64,000 bases of DNA. It comes from Patella vulgata (lineage: Eukaryota > Mollusca > Gastropoda > Patellidae). Position numbers and translations under genes: made by a program. The notes under the pieces were generated by a model. It was not told the origin of the DNA. It worked only from the letters and a program-made list of their open reading frames with translations, and ran no database searches. Positions 53,340-64,000 of the stretch are shown here, one piece after another. Position 1 is the first letter of the stretch. Each line of letters starts with the position of its first letter. The stretch lies in the NCBI RefSeq assembly GCF_932274485.2, contig NC_065879.2:48098936-48162935 (forward strand). Direction: 5' to 3'.

Positions 53340-53950
53340 CCTAAAATGTCCCTACCGACATGACAAAATTTTTATATAGAGAGAGAAAAAACATCTTTTC
53401 AATATTAAATATGACATTCAAATCAACAAATATTTAAATGGTTTAAAACATAGAGCACTGAGCTTTAATATTAAACATACAATATGTCAAGTTTAACCAA
53501 AGGTAAATTTTTATGTGGCATCAAACTTTGAACTTAAAATTTGAAATTCAGTGTCTTTACCGTATACCTATTTTTTTTAAGGGAGATAATTCACTAGGTC
53601 TTTCCATATAGAGGGTGCTTTTTTAACTTCAAAGTACTAGTATGTTTTGAGTGTCCTTCTGGCATAAAGCCTTAGCCAGAAGATGTGATGAAATGACAGA
53701 ACATGAATTTTGAAGTTCTGAAAGCTAAATGTCGCACTTTTGGAGAGTCTTTACCGACATTACAATAACTGTCAAAGTTTGTCATTAATAAGCATAAATT
53801 ATTGAGAATATACAGCAAATACATCACTAAACCCAGGGCTTAGACCATACAAATTTGTACTTATAATTATGACATCCAAGCACTAAACTATGTCTTTACC
53901 GCCATAACATTCTGTCTTTACCGTCTACAGGTTGGCATTTCGGTAAAGAC
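53340..53950. repeat. TCTTTACCG motif array
   Basis: The motif (or its complement CGGTAAAGA, or the variant TCCCTACCG) recurs near 53350, 53553, 53750, 53890, 53917 and 53940. At 53915-53949 GTCTTTACCG and CGGTAAAGAC form a 10-bp stem. A further copy of this hairpin lies at 56667. It resembles the GTTAGCA array at 21615-22450 in layout. Confidence 0.5.
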
Positions 53951-55140
53951 TTATCTTTGAAGAATGACAGATTTAAGTGAAATTTAGATTTATTGTTGAT
54001 GTTATTTGTGGTTATATGACACATATAATAACTAAAAGGTCTTACTGCTTGAATTAGTTACCAATATTAATCATGTAATCGCAACATGTAAGGCTAATAG
54101 TCGATGTCTGGTAGCATTAATACAGCCCATGCTATTGTCTTAAATAAAAGAAGTTGGTGACAATGTGTATCGGGACTTTCAGTAGTGAGACCAGGCATGG
54201 TACTTCTGCTATGGTCTCGTTTAGATCCAGTATTAAAAATTATGAAATGTCAAAATGTTTACGAAACTAATCTGAATATAAAATATAATCTGCTTTAATA
54301 TAAAAAAATATATCAATAAATGAAAAGTAATAGTAGAAATAGAACAAAATTAAACTACAGTATTTAAGGAATAAATCTTATAAGTTAGCATTTTTACATG
54401 TGTAAATACATGTAGTCAGTTTTCCATATGTAAGAATATGCATTGCTAGGTTAAAAATTAAAAACATTGAAAGAGAAACTATGTGAAATATTCACAATTT
54501 ATTTTTTAAGTGGAATCTTTGCTTTTTAAATGTTTAATCTGTCAGTTATTTGAATTTTCAGTCGACTACTTTCAATTTTAATTGTTTTATATTTATTGTC
54601 AAATGAATTTTAATATTTAGACTGACATTATATGGACATTTCAATTATTGATGAATTTTAGTAATTTGATTGTTTTTCTTGACATCAACAATATTTTTAT
54701 TTCATGGTATGAGGATTACTTGCAGATGATTTCGGATCGTTTGTTTAATGATTGTTCATAACCATAGCACCTTACGTAGCCTTGGCAAAGAATGCGCAAA
54801 CAATTCTTGGGAGTAACTTTTTAAGTGGAGAGCATACAAGCTTACATGTAGATATATATACATGTATTATGAAAAATGTGCAATGAATAATGTGCTGGCT
54901 CACCCAGGGTCGGAGTAGGCTTGCATAGGGCCCATCGCTTAAGATGTCACTAGGGCCCTTGGCCCTTACATTAACAACTCTCCGTCACACTTACACAAAA
55001 TGCAATTTGTATGTCAGTCTGTCCCCCTGGTTGCCTTACCATAGCTGTGAAACGTTTATGTCGCACTTGTTAAACTCTGCTGTAACATACATGTATGACA
55101 CTGATTTATGTTTCAAAATTTAATTTAAAACTAATTGGGG
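53951..55140. other. No gene seen
   Basis: AT-rich sequence without supported exons or repeats. Confidence 0.4.
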
Positions 55141-55149
55141 GCACTTACC

Positions 55150-55400
55150 AGGAAATTAAATGAAACGAGGATTAACGTCTTACTTTTCTGCACCAACCGG
55201 GCTAATGAAGATGGACATACACATGTACTCCATGTAGTGGGCTATGAGGACTATTTTGCCTGGACTGCGGTGAAACAACATACTCTTATTACGAATTCTG
55301 TCAGGGTTCTTTTACATGCACGCCAACATGTACACAGAGTCTCAGTATTTCGTCCTATCCAAAAGACTAAACTCTATTCCTTACCAGAGAACCGCAGTGA
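55150..55400 (-). mobile_element. SINE2, old copy
   Basis: Reverse orientation with GGATTAACGTCTTACTTTTC, 'CACCAACCGGGCTAATGAAG' and 'TTTCGTCCTATCC'. It is diverged and has no clear target duplication. Confidence 0.65.
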
Positions 55401-56280
55401 CCGCCATAGACTCTTAAAACCTTTAGACAAATTTTTAGCCAAATTTAAATTTTATTAGCCAATTCAGAAAGTTTTAGCCAAATATTTTATATCATTCTTA
55501 TTCATAAGTTTGTTAATTAAAAATGAAAATAAATGTTTAATATGTACTTATTTAGTACACAAGAATATTATTTTATCGCCTTGACTGTCCAAAAGTTCAC
55601 ATTATGGAGAGAATGAATGCAAATAACAAAACAATGTTTATAGGATAAATTACTTCACAGCCACATGATTTAATTCATCCTCAAAACAGAAAAGACACCA
55701 CGATTCTTTTTAAGACACCACTGATCAAATGCTCTGACAAATTCAAAATTTATCCTTTCCGGTCCATCCATTTTTATAAGCATGAGGTCATTAAGGGTTA
55801 GATCGGTCTCAGTTAAGGTATAATATTTGTCCACATGTTAGTGAAGCCAACGAAGGACTTGCATCAGAGATGACACTCTCACTCTCGGAAGTAGATTCTG
55901 GACTAACAGCAGTCGTAGCAAGGAAAAGGGAATCTATATCCTTCTTATTTTGGGTTTACTAGTATTAGTTGTCATTATTGTGCATTTTATTTATTTGCTG
56001 CGTGAGAAAAGAAAACTTGTAGTGAAGCGAATGTAAGCAACACAGTGCCACAAAAAAGGGACGTAACTGTGTTTGATAGTTTTAATGTGTAACATTGACT
56101 GATTTGCGATTTGTAAGATTGAGTAATTAATGTACTAAAAATAGACACTCCATCGAGTCGATCGAAAGAAGCGTTGAACGAGACGATTTCAAGTTTAATA
56201 TTAGCAGATTCACGAAATAACACTCTCTAAAATTCATTTGCCAAAATTTTCACCAGTATCATCACTTTATTCGCCAATAA
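55401..56280. other. No gene seen
   Basis: A TTAGCCAAATTT repeat appears three times near 55430-55490. An open frame on the minus strand (56223-55987) has no recognised similarity. Confidence 0.4.
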
Positions 56281-56284
56281 AAAG

Positions 56285-56605
56285 AATTGTTGCCATTGCT
56301 GAATGTTTAGGGCGGTCACTGGACCCTGTCCTGCACCAATAACAAGAGACAATCATGCTAAAAGATCTGAAGGCACTTTCTCAGCCAACACTGGAAATGA
56401 ATCACTGAGTCACAGTGGCTTCCCACAGACCATGAGGTCCGACGTTCGATCCAGGTGTTGACCCCCACCCCCCCATATATGCATGTAAAACAAGAACCTC
56501 TGGCAGTTGAAATTTGATGAAGAGTAGGTGCGCAATGCATGCCCGTCTTCATTAGCCGGGTTGGTTCAGAAGAGTAAAACATTAAACCCTATTTTATTTC
56601 ATTAT
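56285..56605 (+). mobile_element. SINE2, old rearranged copy
   Basis: The 3' half (CCCGTCTTCATTAGCCGGGT, TTAAACCCTATTTTATTTCA) is in plus orientation. The 56325-56400 part (CCTGTCCTGCACCAATAACA) reads in the opposite orientation. It is therefore an inverted rearrangement or two abutting copies. Confidence 0.55.
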
Positions 56606-56666
56606 GAGAAATCTTTGTGAATCTGCCATTTGTAATTTATTCCATGTAGTCACTGTGTTCTCGATT

Positions 56667-56698
56667 GTCTTTACCGTAATGTGGATTACGGTAAAGAC
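56667..56698. repeat. Perfect 14-bp hairpin
   Basis: GTCTTTACCGTAAT and ATTACGGTAAAGAC are exact reverse complements around a 4-base loop, GTGG. The stem contains the TCTTTACCG motif of the array at 53.3-53.9 kb. Confidence 0.95.
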
Positions 56699-57109
56699 TA
56701 ATTAGGATTTATGTAAAATGGATTTATTCATTAACATTTTGGCTTCTTGCATTCAAAATTGAGATACAAAATCTACATTGCACAGAGCTTCATTTAAGAC
56801 CAAGGAAACTAAAATCATTTCAATTTTTTTTTAGCATTTCGGCCCTTGTGGCTGTAAATAATCAGATTTATCATGTTCTGATTTTTGTTCTTGTTTCAAT
56901 TCAGACAAATCCTTCAATTCCATCTCATTTGAGATTGGAACAGAGGATACGGATGATGAAAACAAAGAAGATGATGAAGATGGAACAATATGATACATTA
57001 ATATTGCTTTGGTTATATGCTTAACATATGGTATCTTTTTGTTACTTATAGTTTTAGCTAAAATTGAAATTTCTGGAATGATTTATCATAAATCTAGCTG
57101 TGTGAACTT

Positions 57110-57420
57110 TGGTTTTTTTTTTCTATTTTCCGCCTTCATGATGGGTCTTATGTTAAAAAGGTGTCCGAATTCGCATTAAGCGACCCCCAAAACATATAAA
57201 ACGATATGTAGGACAAAATATGAAATTTTTGTACTTCCGCCGCCATTTTGAATATCTTTGTCGGATTAGGTCGTATGTTAAAAATATGCCCGAATTCGAG
57301 TTCAGCGATCCCGAAAACCTATAAAACGATATATTACACGACCTAGAATGGTGAAAAATTATTTTTTGTATTTTTCCCACCATTTTGGCCGCCATCTTGA
57401 ATATTTAACTTTCCCCAAGG
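57110..57420. repeat. Tandem pair, ~125-bp units
   Basis: Two diverged units share CGTATGTTAAAAA, CCGAATTCG, 'CCTATAAAACGATAT' and CGCCATTTTGAATAT. The open frame across them on the minus strand is not supported as a gene. Confidence 0.75.
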
Positions 57421-57990
57421 GTGACATGACCACACCCACTTGGGAAAAATCAAGGGGACTCTAACCAACAATAATCCACTGAGAAACTATATATCAAACA
57501 AAAGTGAGTCCGGACTAAAAATACATTCCTGCTTAAAAACTTTGTGATTTGATGATATATTTGGACTAAAAACATATTCAAAGTAACTAATCTATCAAAA
57601 ATTTGCTTCAATTCCCTCTCAAAACTTTGTATTAGCCGGGGATACCTATAGCTATAAGTAAGCTGTTGTTAGACGCAATGTCTGTCAACTTAGCTTCATT
57701 ATGGTAGGGCTTCATTATGGTAGGGTTCATTTTTCAGAATGTATTTAACATTACTTACTGTACATTTCCCATACATATTGAGGCCTAAGTAAATTCTTAA
57801 TTATTTCTGTCAACTTCTTTTTCCGTCATTTAATTGCAGAATCTTTTGTACGTTGACACCCCTCAATGTTCCCAAAACCGCCTAACCATTTGATCAAGAA
57901 ATAACAACCGCTCCCTCATTTAAGATGGCACACAATAGCTGGCAGATAACAGTCGGGTTGCCAGTTAGTGATACCCTGACAATTTTGCCC
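57421..57990. other. No gene seen
   Basis: No exon was recognised. A GGTAGGGCTTCATTATGG duplication lies at 57702-57724. Confidence 0.4.
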
Positions 57991-59740
57991 AGGGGCGTTT
58001 TTTGGGTAATCTAGTATTTTTCTAGTAAGATTGGATGTCTATACTTTCTATATATACCAAATTTGACATACTTTTATTGGAAATAACCACCGGATAAATA
58101 CTTTTCTGGGAAAGTATCTTTAAGGGCTTCAGAAATTAAAAAAAATGTTTTAAATTCACCTCCCAGCTAGTATTTAGGGTCTGTTCAATCGTCAATGGTT
58201 GTTATACTAAATTTATTGAATTCACAATTTTTACTATTTTTCTTTCCTTTTATAAAGAAACAAGCCAACAGTGAGGCTGATGTCCCCTGCCGAAATCCCA
58301 AAATAAATAGATGACATATTAATTAATCGCACATTTATTTTTTTCAAAAGTATCTAGCAATTAAACTGATTATCAACTATACACTAAGTTTCATCACTCT
58401 CTATCAGATAGAATCAAATTTATCTTGTCCCAAAGCATCGACCAATGAACTTTCTTAGCTCTGCTTAGCTTTAACTCGAAATATTAATCATTGAACACAG
58501 TCAAGACATTCACCTAATGAACATCTACATCAAGTTTAAAATTCTACCTTAGTTAAAAGCATAGTTGTTATATTCCAAAGTCTTGACCAATCAAATTGCT
58601 TATTGCTCCTTAGCCTAAGCTGAAAATTCTCATCATCGAACTTAGTCAAGGTAATGATATGATGAATCTATACTAGGAGTTTCATCACTCTCACTTAATT
58701 ATAACCAAAGTTATCGTGCCCCAAAGCATCAACAAAATCAGATTTCTTACCCTAAGCAGACAATGTTTATCACCGAACTCCATCTAACCTAATGAATGCC
58801 TACACCAAGTTTGAACATTCTACCTCAATTAGAAGGAGAGTTATTGTGTTCCAAAGTATCGACCAATCAAATTGCTTATCGCTCTGCTTACCCTGAGCAG
58901 AAAATGCTCACTATCGAACTTAGTCAAGGTACTGATGTGATAAAATTTTACACCAAGTATTCTCACTCTCACTTAATTAGAACCAATGTTATCGTGCCCC
59001 AAAGCATCAACCAATCAAATTGCTTATGTCTGCTTACCCTAAGCAGAAATTTTCATCTTCAAACTCCATCAAGGCATTCAACTAATAAAGACCTACATCA
59101 AGTGTGAACATTCTAGCTCAATTAGAAGAAGAGTTATTATGTTCCAAAGTCTCAGCCAATCAAATTGCTTATCGCTCTGCTTACCCTGAGCAGCAAATGC
59201 TCATTATCGAACTTAGTCAAAGTATTGATGTAATGAAACTCTACACCAAGTTTCATCACTCTCACTTAATTAATTAATTAATTAGAACTAAAGTTATTGT
59301 GTCCCAAAGCATCAACCAATGAAATTGCTTATCTCTGCTTACCCTAAGCAGAAATGCTCATCTTCGAACTTCATCAAGGCATTGAGCTAATAATTGACCC
59401 ACACCAAGTTTAAACATTCTAGCTAAATTAGAATGAGAGTTATTGTGTCCCAAAAAATGTGACGGACAGACGGACAGACAGACAGACAGACAAACCCATT
59501 TTAATAGTCCCAGGTGCTTTCTTCGAAAGGCAGGGGACAAAAAAAAAATACCCAATCAAAAACTTGAATCCATAAATAAGAGAAAATGTATTCTTAAATC
59601 TTAAAGATGGGTTCCCAGAAAAGTATTTATCGGGTGGTTATTTCCAATAAAAGTATGGTAATTTTGGTACATATGGAAATTAGAGATATCCAATCTTACT
59701 AGAAAAATACTGGATTCCCCGAAAAACACTCATAGAGTGT
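57991..59740. mobile_element. Long-inverted-repeat element enclosing a satellite
   Basis: Arms of about 120 bp (57993-58115 and 59614-59737) are inverted copies, sharing 'CTTTTATTGGAAATAACCAC' and 'TTTTTCTAGTAAGATTGGAT'. Between them sits a second structured element with its own ends GTCCCCTGCC (58286) and GGCAGGGGAC (59531). No transposase was seen. Confidence 0.8.
58390..59455. repeat. Dimeric satellite, ~145-bp monomers
   Basis: CCAAAG starts near 58429, 58576, 58721, 58851, 58999, 59143 and 59304, with a last partial unit at 59449, so steps are mostly 130-161 bp. Two monomer types alternate: one with TCTACCTCAATTAGAAG-AGAG, the other with ATCACTCTCACTTAATTA. It ends in a GACGGACAGACGGACAGACA tail, as in A- and B-type elements. 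Confidence 0.85.
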
Positions 59741-59744
59741 AAAC

Positions 59745-61430
59745 AGGACAAAAATGTAAGGGTTCCCCTAATCAACCGCCCGACGATTAGGAATTTCTGC
59801 ACGCGTGATGTCAAAGGTCACACGCGAACATTGAGCGCTTGATGTACAAGTTGATAAACTTTATGAAGAGTTAGACGTACAACACTTTCTGAGATAAAAA
59901 TGACGGAAAAAGATGCGGGTAGTGGATAATCCGAGAATCTAATTAGGATTCAATATTTGTAATAAATAGTAAGCGATTAAAGACAACATCGTCTTATGTA
60001 TGCACTGAATTCTCCTCTGACTTCCAAGAGAGGTAATTCACGTGACGTAAACATGACCTGGTTTGATCGAATTTTTATAGCAGGACATTCCTTTGCAATT
60101 ACAATGTTTGAGAAGGATTTGAAGCAAAGTTATGACAAATTAATTAGTTTGAATATGTTTTCAGTCCATATATACCATTTAAATGACTTGATCACTTTAA
60201 TTTGAGCAAAACATTAAAATTAAATTTCATGTATTCAGGTACAGATAAGCCGATGGTTTCAGTTTCATTCCAAAAAATTCATAAAATTAGAAAAGAAACT
60301 GAATATTTAATTGTAAAGATGTTGACCTATTATTAATCGAAATAACAAAACAATTCAACACCACCTTTTTACCTAAATTAAATACATGTAGGTTTAGCTC
60401 TTTTAAAATAAAAAAGAATAAATGAATTATATAATATATTAAATTTACCTCCTGCTCCCATCTTCATTAATAAAACCAAGGCAGAGAATTAAGGTAATCC
60501 AAATCAGATTATTTATTATCCAAAGGTGGGATTAAATAAAATGTCTAATCTCTTCTCTATTCCAGCAATATTCTTTCTTGTTAATGATATCTTTCACTCC
60601 GAAAAAAATGCTTATGGCTGGCCAACAATTACTTATTTAAAAATATGTCAGGGCATAGATACTCATGAGGGATAGATCATCCATTCACATCATATAATGT
60701 GTCCCACATACCACAAATAACTGCGATTAACAACACATAAATAAAATCCAACCATACTTAAGTTTGAGTATGCAAATTAAAATTGTGAAGAAATGTAGAC
60801 TGCCATAAATGTGATAAGATAGATAATTTTTCATTCACCATGTAAAATATCTAACATACCTGTACATGTATGTGACTCATTAATTCAATTATGTTGGGTT
60901 AAGAGCTGCAAAGCATCTCACATAAAGCTTATAGCACACTTACATTAATACTCTGTTGCACTATCCTAACTCAGCTGTATCTCGAATCCCTGTAATGAGA
61001 TATTTTGAATACTCCCTAACAGATCCCTGTTTTACATATTCTAAATACTTCAGCTGCAGGTACAAACCTACCTCTATGGGAGAGAGTTCAACATGAAACA
61101 TCTGACCTCAGATTGTGGAGAGATATTTCAAGTAACCCAGCTAAGCTAATAAACACAATTATTTGCTGGAAGGCATTTCACGGCTAATTATGTATAGTGT
61201 GTATAACTTTAAGGAAAGAAAACAAAGTCGACATTTATTACACACCATGGCTCAGATTCAACATTCAGGTACATGTATATATATCTATTGTTCTATTTTT
61301 TGTGTTGAGCTGACATACTTCTCTTTCTCATTAAATCTCCATTCTTTGATTTGATTGACAGAAGCAAATCCATATCAAACATGCTATTATCATTTTGATC
61401 AATTAAAATGAACGCTTATAGTGATACCTG
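59745..61430. other. No gene seen
   Basis: 1.7 kb without supported exons or repeats; this is the longest stretch in the window without repeats. An open frame at 59996-60205 has no recognised similarity. TCAAAGGTCA, a nuclear-receptor-like half site, lies near 59811. Confidence 0.4.
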
Positions 61431-61436
61431 GGAAGA

Positions 61437-62097
61437 CCAAAATGAAATTAAATGGGATTTAATGTCCTACTGTTCTGCTCCGACAGGGCTAATGAAGACG
61501 GCATATGCCATACGGTGTGCTATGAGTGAAATTTTGCCCGCACAGCGACACTACAGCCTACTCTTATATCGAATTCCAACTGCCTAGGGATCTTTTACGT
61601 GCACCTTAATGTGTACACGGGACCTCGGTTTTTCGTCCCATCTGAACGACTATATGTTGCCCCTAGTCAGGCCCTCTGTCCTGCACCATTGATGAGGGGA
61701 AACCAAACTGGAAAATCCTGATGAACTTTCTCGGCAAATGCAGGGATCGAACATGGAACCTCCAGGTTAGCGAGTCAACGTCTTACTCACAAGGGGGGGT
61801 TGGATGGCTTAGTGGTTAGCACGTGCGCGCTGTATCATTAAGTCTGTCATTGAGTCAACTGGCGTGGTTTCGAATCCCCGGTTGTACGTGACAAGGAGTA
61901 GGGTCGCCTGTCCAACCTCGTGGGTTTTCTCCGGGTCCTCCGGTTTCCTCCCACTGCTAAAGACCCCTACGCGCAAGCAAATTATAGAAATAAAATTAAA
62001 CCATATGTTAGTCCCGAAATGACCTAGTTTGTGTCGAGTGGACGTTAAACCCCATTTCTCTCTCTCTCTCTCTTACTCACAGAGCCACCATGACTCC
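61437..62097 (-). mobile_element. SINE2 split by SINE1
   Basis: A reverse SINE2 (GGGATTTAATGTCCTACTGT to its tRNA-like head CACAGAGCCACCATGACTCC) is interrupted by a SINE1 at 61802-62070. Confidence 0.88.
61802..62070 (+). mobile_element. SINE1 (tRNA-derived), reference copy
   Basis: 269 bp flanked by a perfect 11-bp duplication, TCTTACTCACA (61791-61801 and 62071-62081). The head reads GGTTGGATGGCTTAGTGGTT, AGCACG (A box), and GTGGTTTCGAATCCCC (B box). The body has GGGTCGCCTGTCCAACCTCG and ends 'TAAACCCCATTTCTCTCTCT'. The TCTC tail distinguishes it from SINE2's ATTTC tail, while the TTAAACCCCATTTC 3' end is shared. The two families may therefore use the same LINE partner (inference). Confidence 0.92.
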
Positions 62098-62175
62098 TCT
62101 GCGAAGACCAGGTAAAACAAATCTAAAATATTAGCTATATGTATATAAAGAAATTGCCTAATATGTGGCCACAGT

Positions 62176-63100
62176 TAGTGATGTGCGGTTTTTCGATTTA
62201 ACCGAATAACCGCGGTTTTTACATATAAACCGAAAACCGAACCGATAAAACAAAAAATAACCGTGCGTTTCGGTTATTTTTTCCAAATTCCTCAATTTTA
62301 AATTACCTGTTTTTCGTTTCGGAAATGTTTGAAAAATTCCAAAATTTTAATGTAGCCACCACTTCCGTTTTTATTTTCAATCAACCAGGCCCCCTATGTA
62401 TAGAGTGTTTAATAATTTAATAAGTCTGGACGGCCTAGACTATTTTTTTTCTCAATTCGGTTCAGTTTATAATCCAAAATTTTATGCAAGCCTTAGCCGG
62501 TTGTCAATAGTTACGCACGATGGCTTCCTCAAGAAGTAAAATGTCTTCGACTTCGAGTCCATGGCTCTCTCACTACGAAAGATTGGATGACAGTACAAAA
62601 TGTTAAGTCACAGACGATGCCGACTGAAACCAAACCATGCAGAAATGCTTGTTTTTCTGAACCATAATTTAAGACACTGAGTCACTGACATTTGGATAAG
62701 TTCTTCGGATCTTTTATACGCTTACAGTAACTTTATTGTTTCTGGACATTGGTATTATGTCGTTATGTTAATTTATTATTGTTATGTTAATTTATTATTA
62801 TGGTGTTGTGTAACTTGTTTGACAAAGTTTGTCAGATTTTTTTTTTTTACAGTAACTTTGTTTTTACTAGTCATAATTAAAGTCATATAACAGTAAAAAA
62901 ACCTTGTTGTTTACAATTTACATCAATATGTTTTATATTTTTTCTAGCTTCCAAGTATTCATATAAGATAACCATAAATCAGTACATTCATAATACAGTA
63001 TTTAAATGAATAAAAAAAACGAAAACCGAAACCGAGGTTTTTTGCCCCAGAAAAACCGAAAACCGAAACCGAAAGAAAATTTAAAAACCGCACAACACTA
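62176..63100 (+). mobile_element. hAT deletion derivative (925 bp)
   Basis: The ends TAGTGATGTGCGGTTTTT and AAAAACCGCACAACACTA are inverted repeats flanked by a perfect 8-bp duplication, GCCACAGT (62168-62175 and 63101-63108). Subterminal clusters of ACCGAAAACCGAA lie at both ends. The body keeps a transposase start but not the catalytic region. Confidence 0.92.
62524..62607 (+). pseudogene. hAT transposase start (BED finger remnant)
   Basis: From an ATG near 62520 it reads MASSRSKMSSTSS, then PWLSHYERLDDSTKC and a stop. W, H-Y and K-C fit the first part of a BED zinc finger. The frame ends before the second Cys. It is too short to be functional. Confidence 0.5.
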
Positions 63101-63109
63101 GCCACAGTG

Positions 63110-63477
63110 CTGATTTTTGGATCAATACATACTAGTAGTAATTTAGATAGCATTATTCGTTCATTCGTGGGGCTTGACATTTGCTTCCATCGTGGAGGAT
63201 ATGACAAACAAGGGACTATTTAAAGAGCACTATGACCTCATATTAGGAAATATACATACAAAATTTGTAGTCTCTCATCTTCAAATGAGGGACTTTTACA
63301 ATACTGTACAAGAGCATTGCTAACGCTGCAATATACGTCCACATTCCTGCTATGAATGATATGGTACTTTTTAAAATGAAGAAAATGAAATATGAAATGG
63401 CTGTAATATGACAAGAGGCAAAGAAGGCTTGACGATGGGTTTGTTTTGCCAAATTTACAGACAAAATATTAACAAAA
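63110..63477. other. No gene seen
   Basis: Spacer between the hAT derivative and the last satellite-core element. Confidence 0.4.
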
Positions 63478-64000
63478 AGATAGGTTGCCAGGCAACGAAA
63501 CATACGCCCACAGCAGCTAAATCGTCCGGGCAGTCAACAAGAGTTGTCGCATATTTTTACTTTTTTGGGTAATAAATCATTTATAATACACTAAAATCTG
63601 ATTAAGAGCAACAACTCAGAAAACCATTAAAATTTGTTTGGTTTTTATAAAGTTCTGGCCCATGCTAACGTTTTGGTTACAAAACTTTTAATACTGTATC
63701 ATGAATTTAGCTGTTCCAAGTCATAAAAATTCATTGAAAATCAATATACTTGTTCGTCTCAAGGTCATAAACTCTGTGTATCAATCTAAAGTCAATAGGA
63801 TATTAACTTTGGCCTCTAGAGAGTCCACAAGATTTTTTTGAAGTGATCAAGAGCCATAACTCTGGCAGTAATTATCAGAAATCGCTGAAAATCAATAGGC
63901 TTCCTCGTCTCATGACCTTAAACACTGTGTATAAATTTAAAGTCAATCGGATATTAACTTTCGCCTCTAGAGCGTCCACAAGATTTTTTGAAGTGATCAA
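63478..64000 (+). mobile_element. A-type satellite-core element, cut by window end
   Basis: The head AAGATAGGTTGCCAGGCAAC, CATACGCCCACAGCAGC is followed by core units of the 23 kb subtype (CCTTAAACACTGTGTATAAA). It continues beyond the window. Confidence 0.85.

Noticed and set aside
57153-57395. Minus-strand 80-residue gene
   Set aside because: It runs across two tandem repeat units with no conserved domain. The CGCCATTTTGAATAT-type sequence is a dispersed repeat.
61802-61890. A real tRNA gene at the head of SINE1
   Set aside because: It is the same case as SINE2: many dispersed copies and a TCTC tail. The region between the boxes is too long and does not fold as a tRNA.

Overview
This window looks like nuclear DNA from an invertebrate animal, most likely a mollusc. 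It is AT-rich, carries one intron-containing host gene with GT-AG splice sites, and is dominated by mobile DNA. The repeats (tRNA-derived SINEs, and pearl/Helitron-associated-type elements with tandem cores of about 150 bp) resemble those known from bivalves and gastropods. No bacterial features, rRNA genes, CRISPR arrays or free tRNA genes were seen.

The host gene is an angiomotin (AMOT) family gene on the minus strand. Nine exons can be read between 36330 and 10406. All eight junctions are in phase, giving about 612 codons: two PPxY motifs, a serine/proline-rich region, then the angiomotin coiled coil up to the 'WEQKW-LEE--MRQFAL' block. The C-terminal exons (expected PDZ-binding end) were not found and probably lie to the left of the window. 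The true first exon is also uncertain. AMOT proteins are junction and actin scaffolds that bind the WW domains of YAP in the Hippo pathway.

From left to right: positions 1-2600 hold a dispersed repeat. Positions 2603-7671 hold a four-exon plus-strand relic of the large DUF7869-like family, whose fold resembles a transposase. Positions 7770-9490 are a minisatellite with a TTAA-target MITE inside it. Positions 10406-36330 are AMOT. Its introns hold three TTAA MITEs, three LINE 3' fragments, two nearly identical Tc1-like (DD34E) transposons, a 3.3 kb TA-flanked inverted-repeat element, satellite-core elements, and a hAT deletion derivative with a perfect 8-bp target duplication. Positions 36821-43227 are one satellite-core element split by a 4.7 kb composite with direct-repeat ends. 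Positions 43570-48420 are a mosaic of the same families. Positions 49168-50610 are an inverted copy of the left-end repeat. Positions 51478-57420 hold another satellite-core element, a motif array and old SINEs. Positions 57990-59740 are a long-inverted-repeat element loaded with a dimeric satellite. Positions 61437-63100 hold a SINE inside a SINE and a second hAT derivative. A last satellite-core element runs off the right end.

The most interesting theme is nested transposition, with insertion order readable from target duplications. Unrelated element families also repeat one design: short inverted ends around a tandem core of 140-160 bp. No retrovirus, LTR retrotransposon with readable polymerase, or Polinton was recognised.
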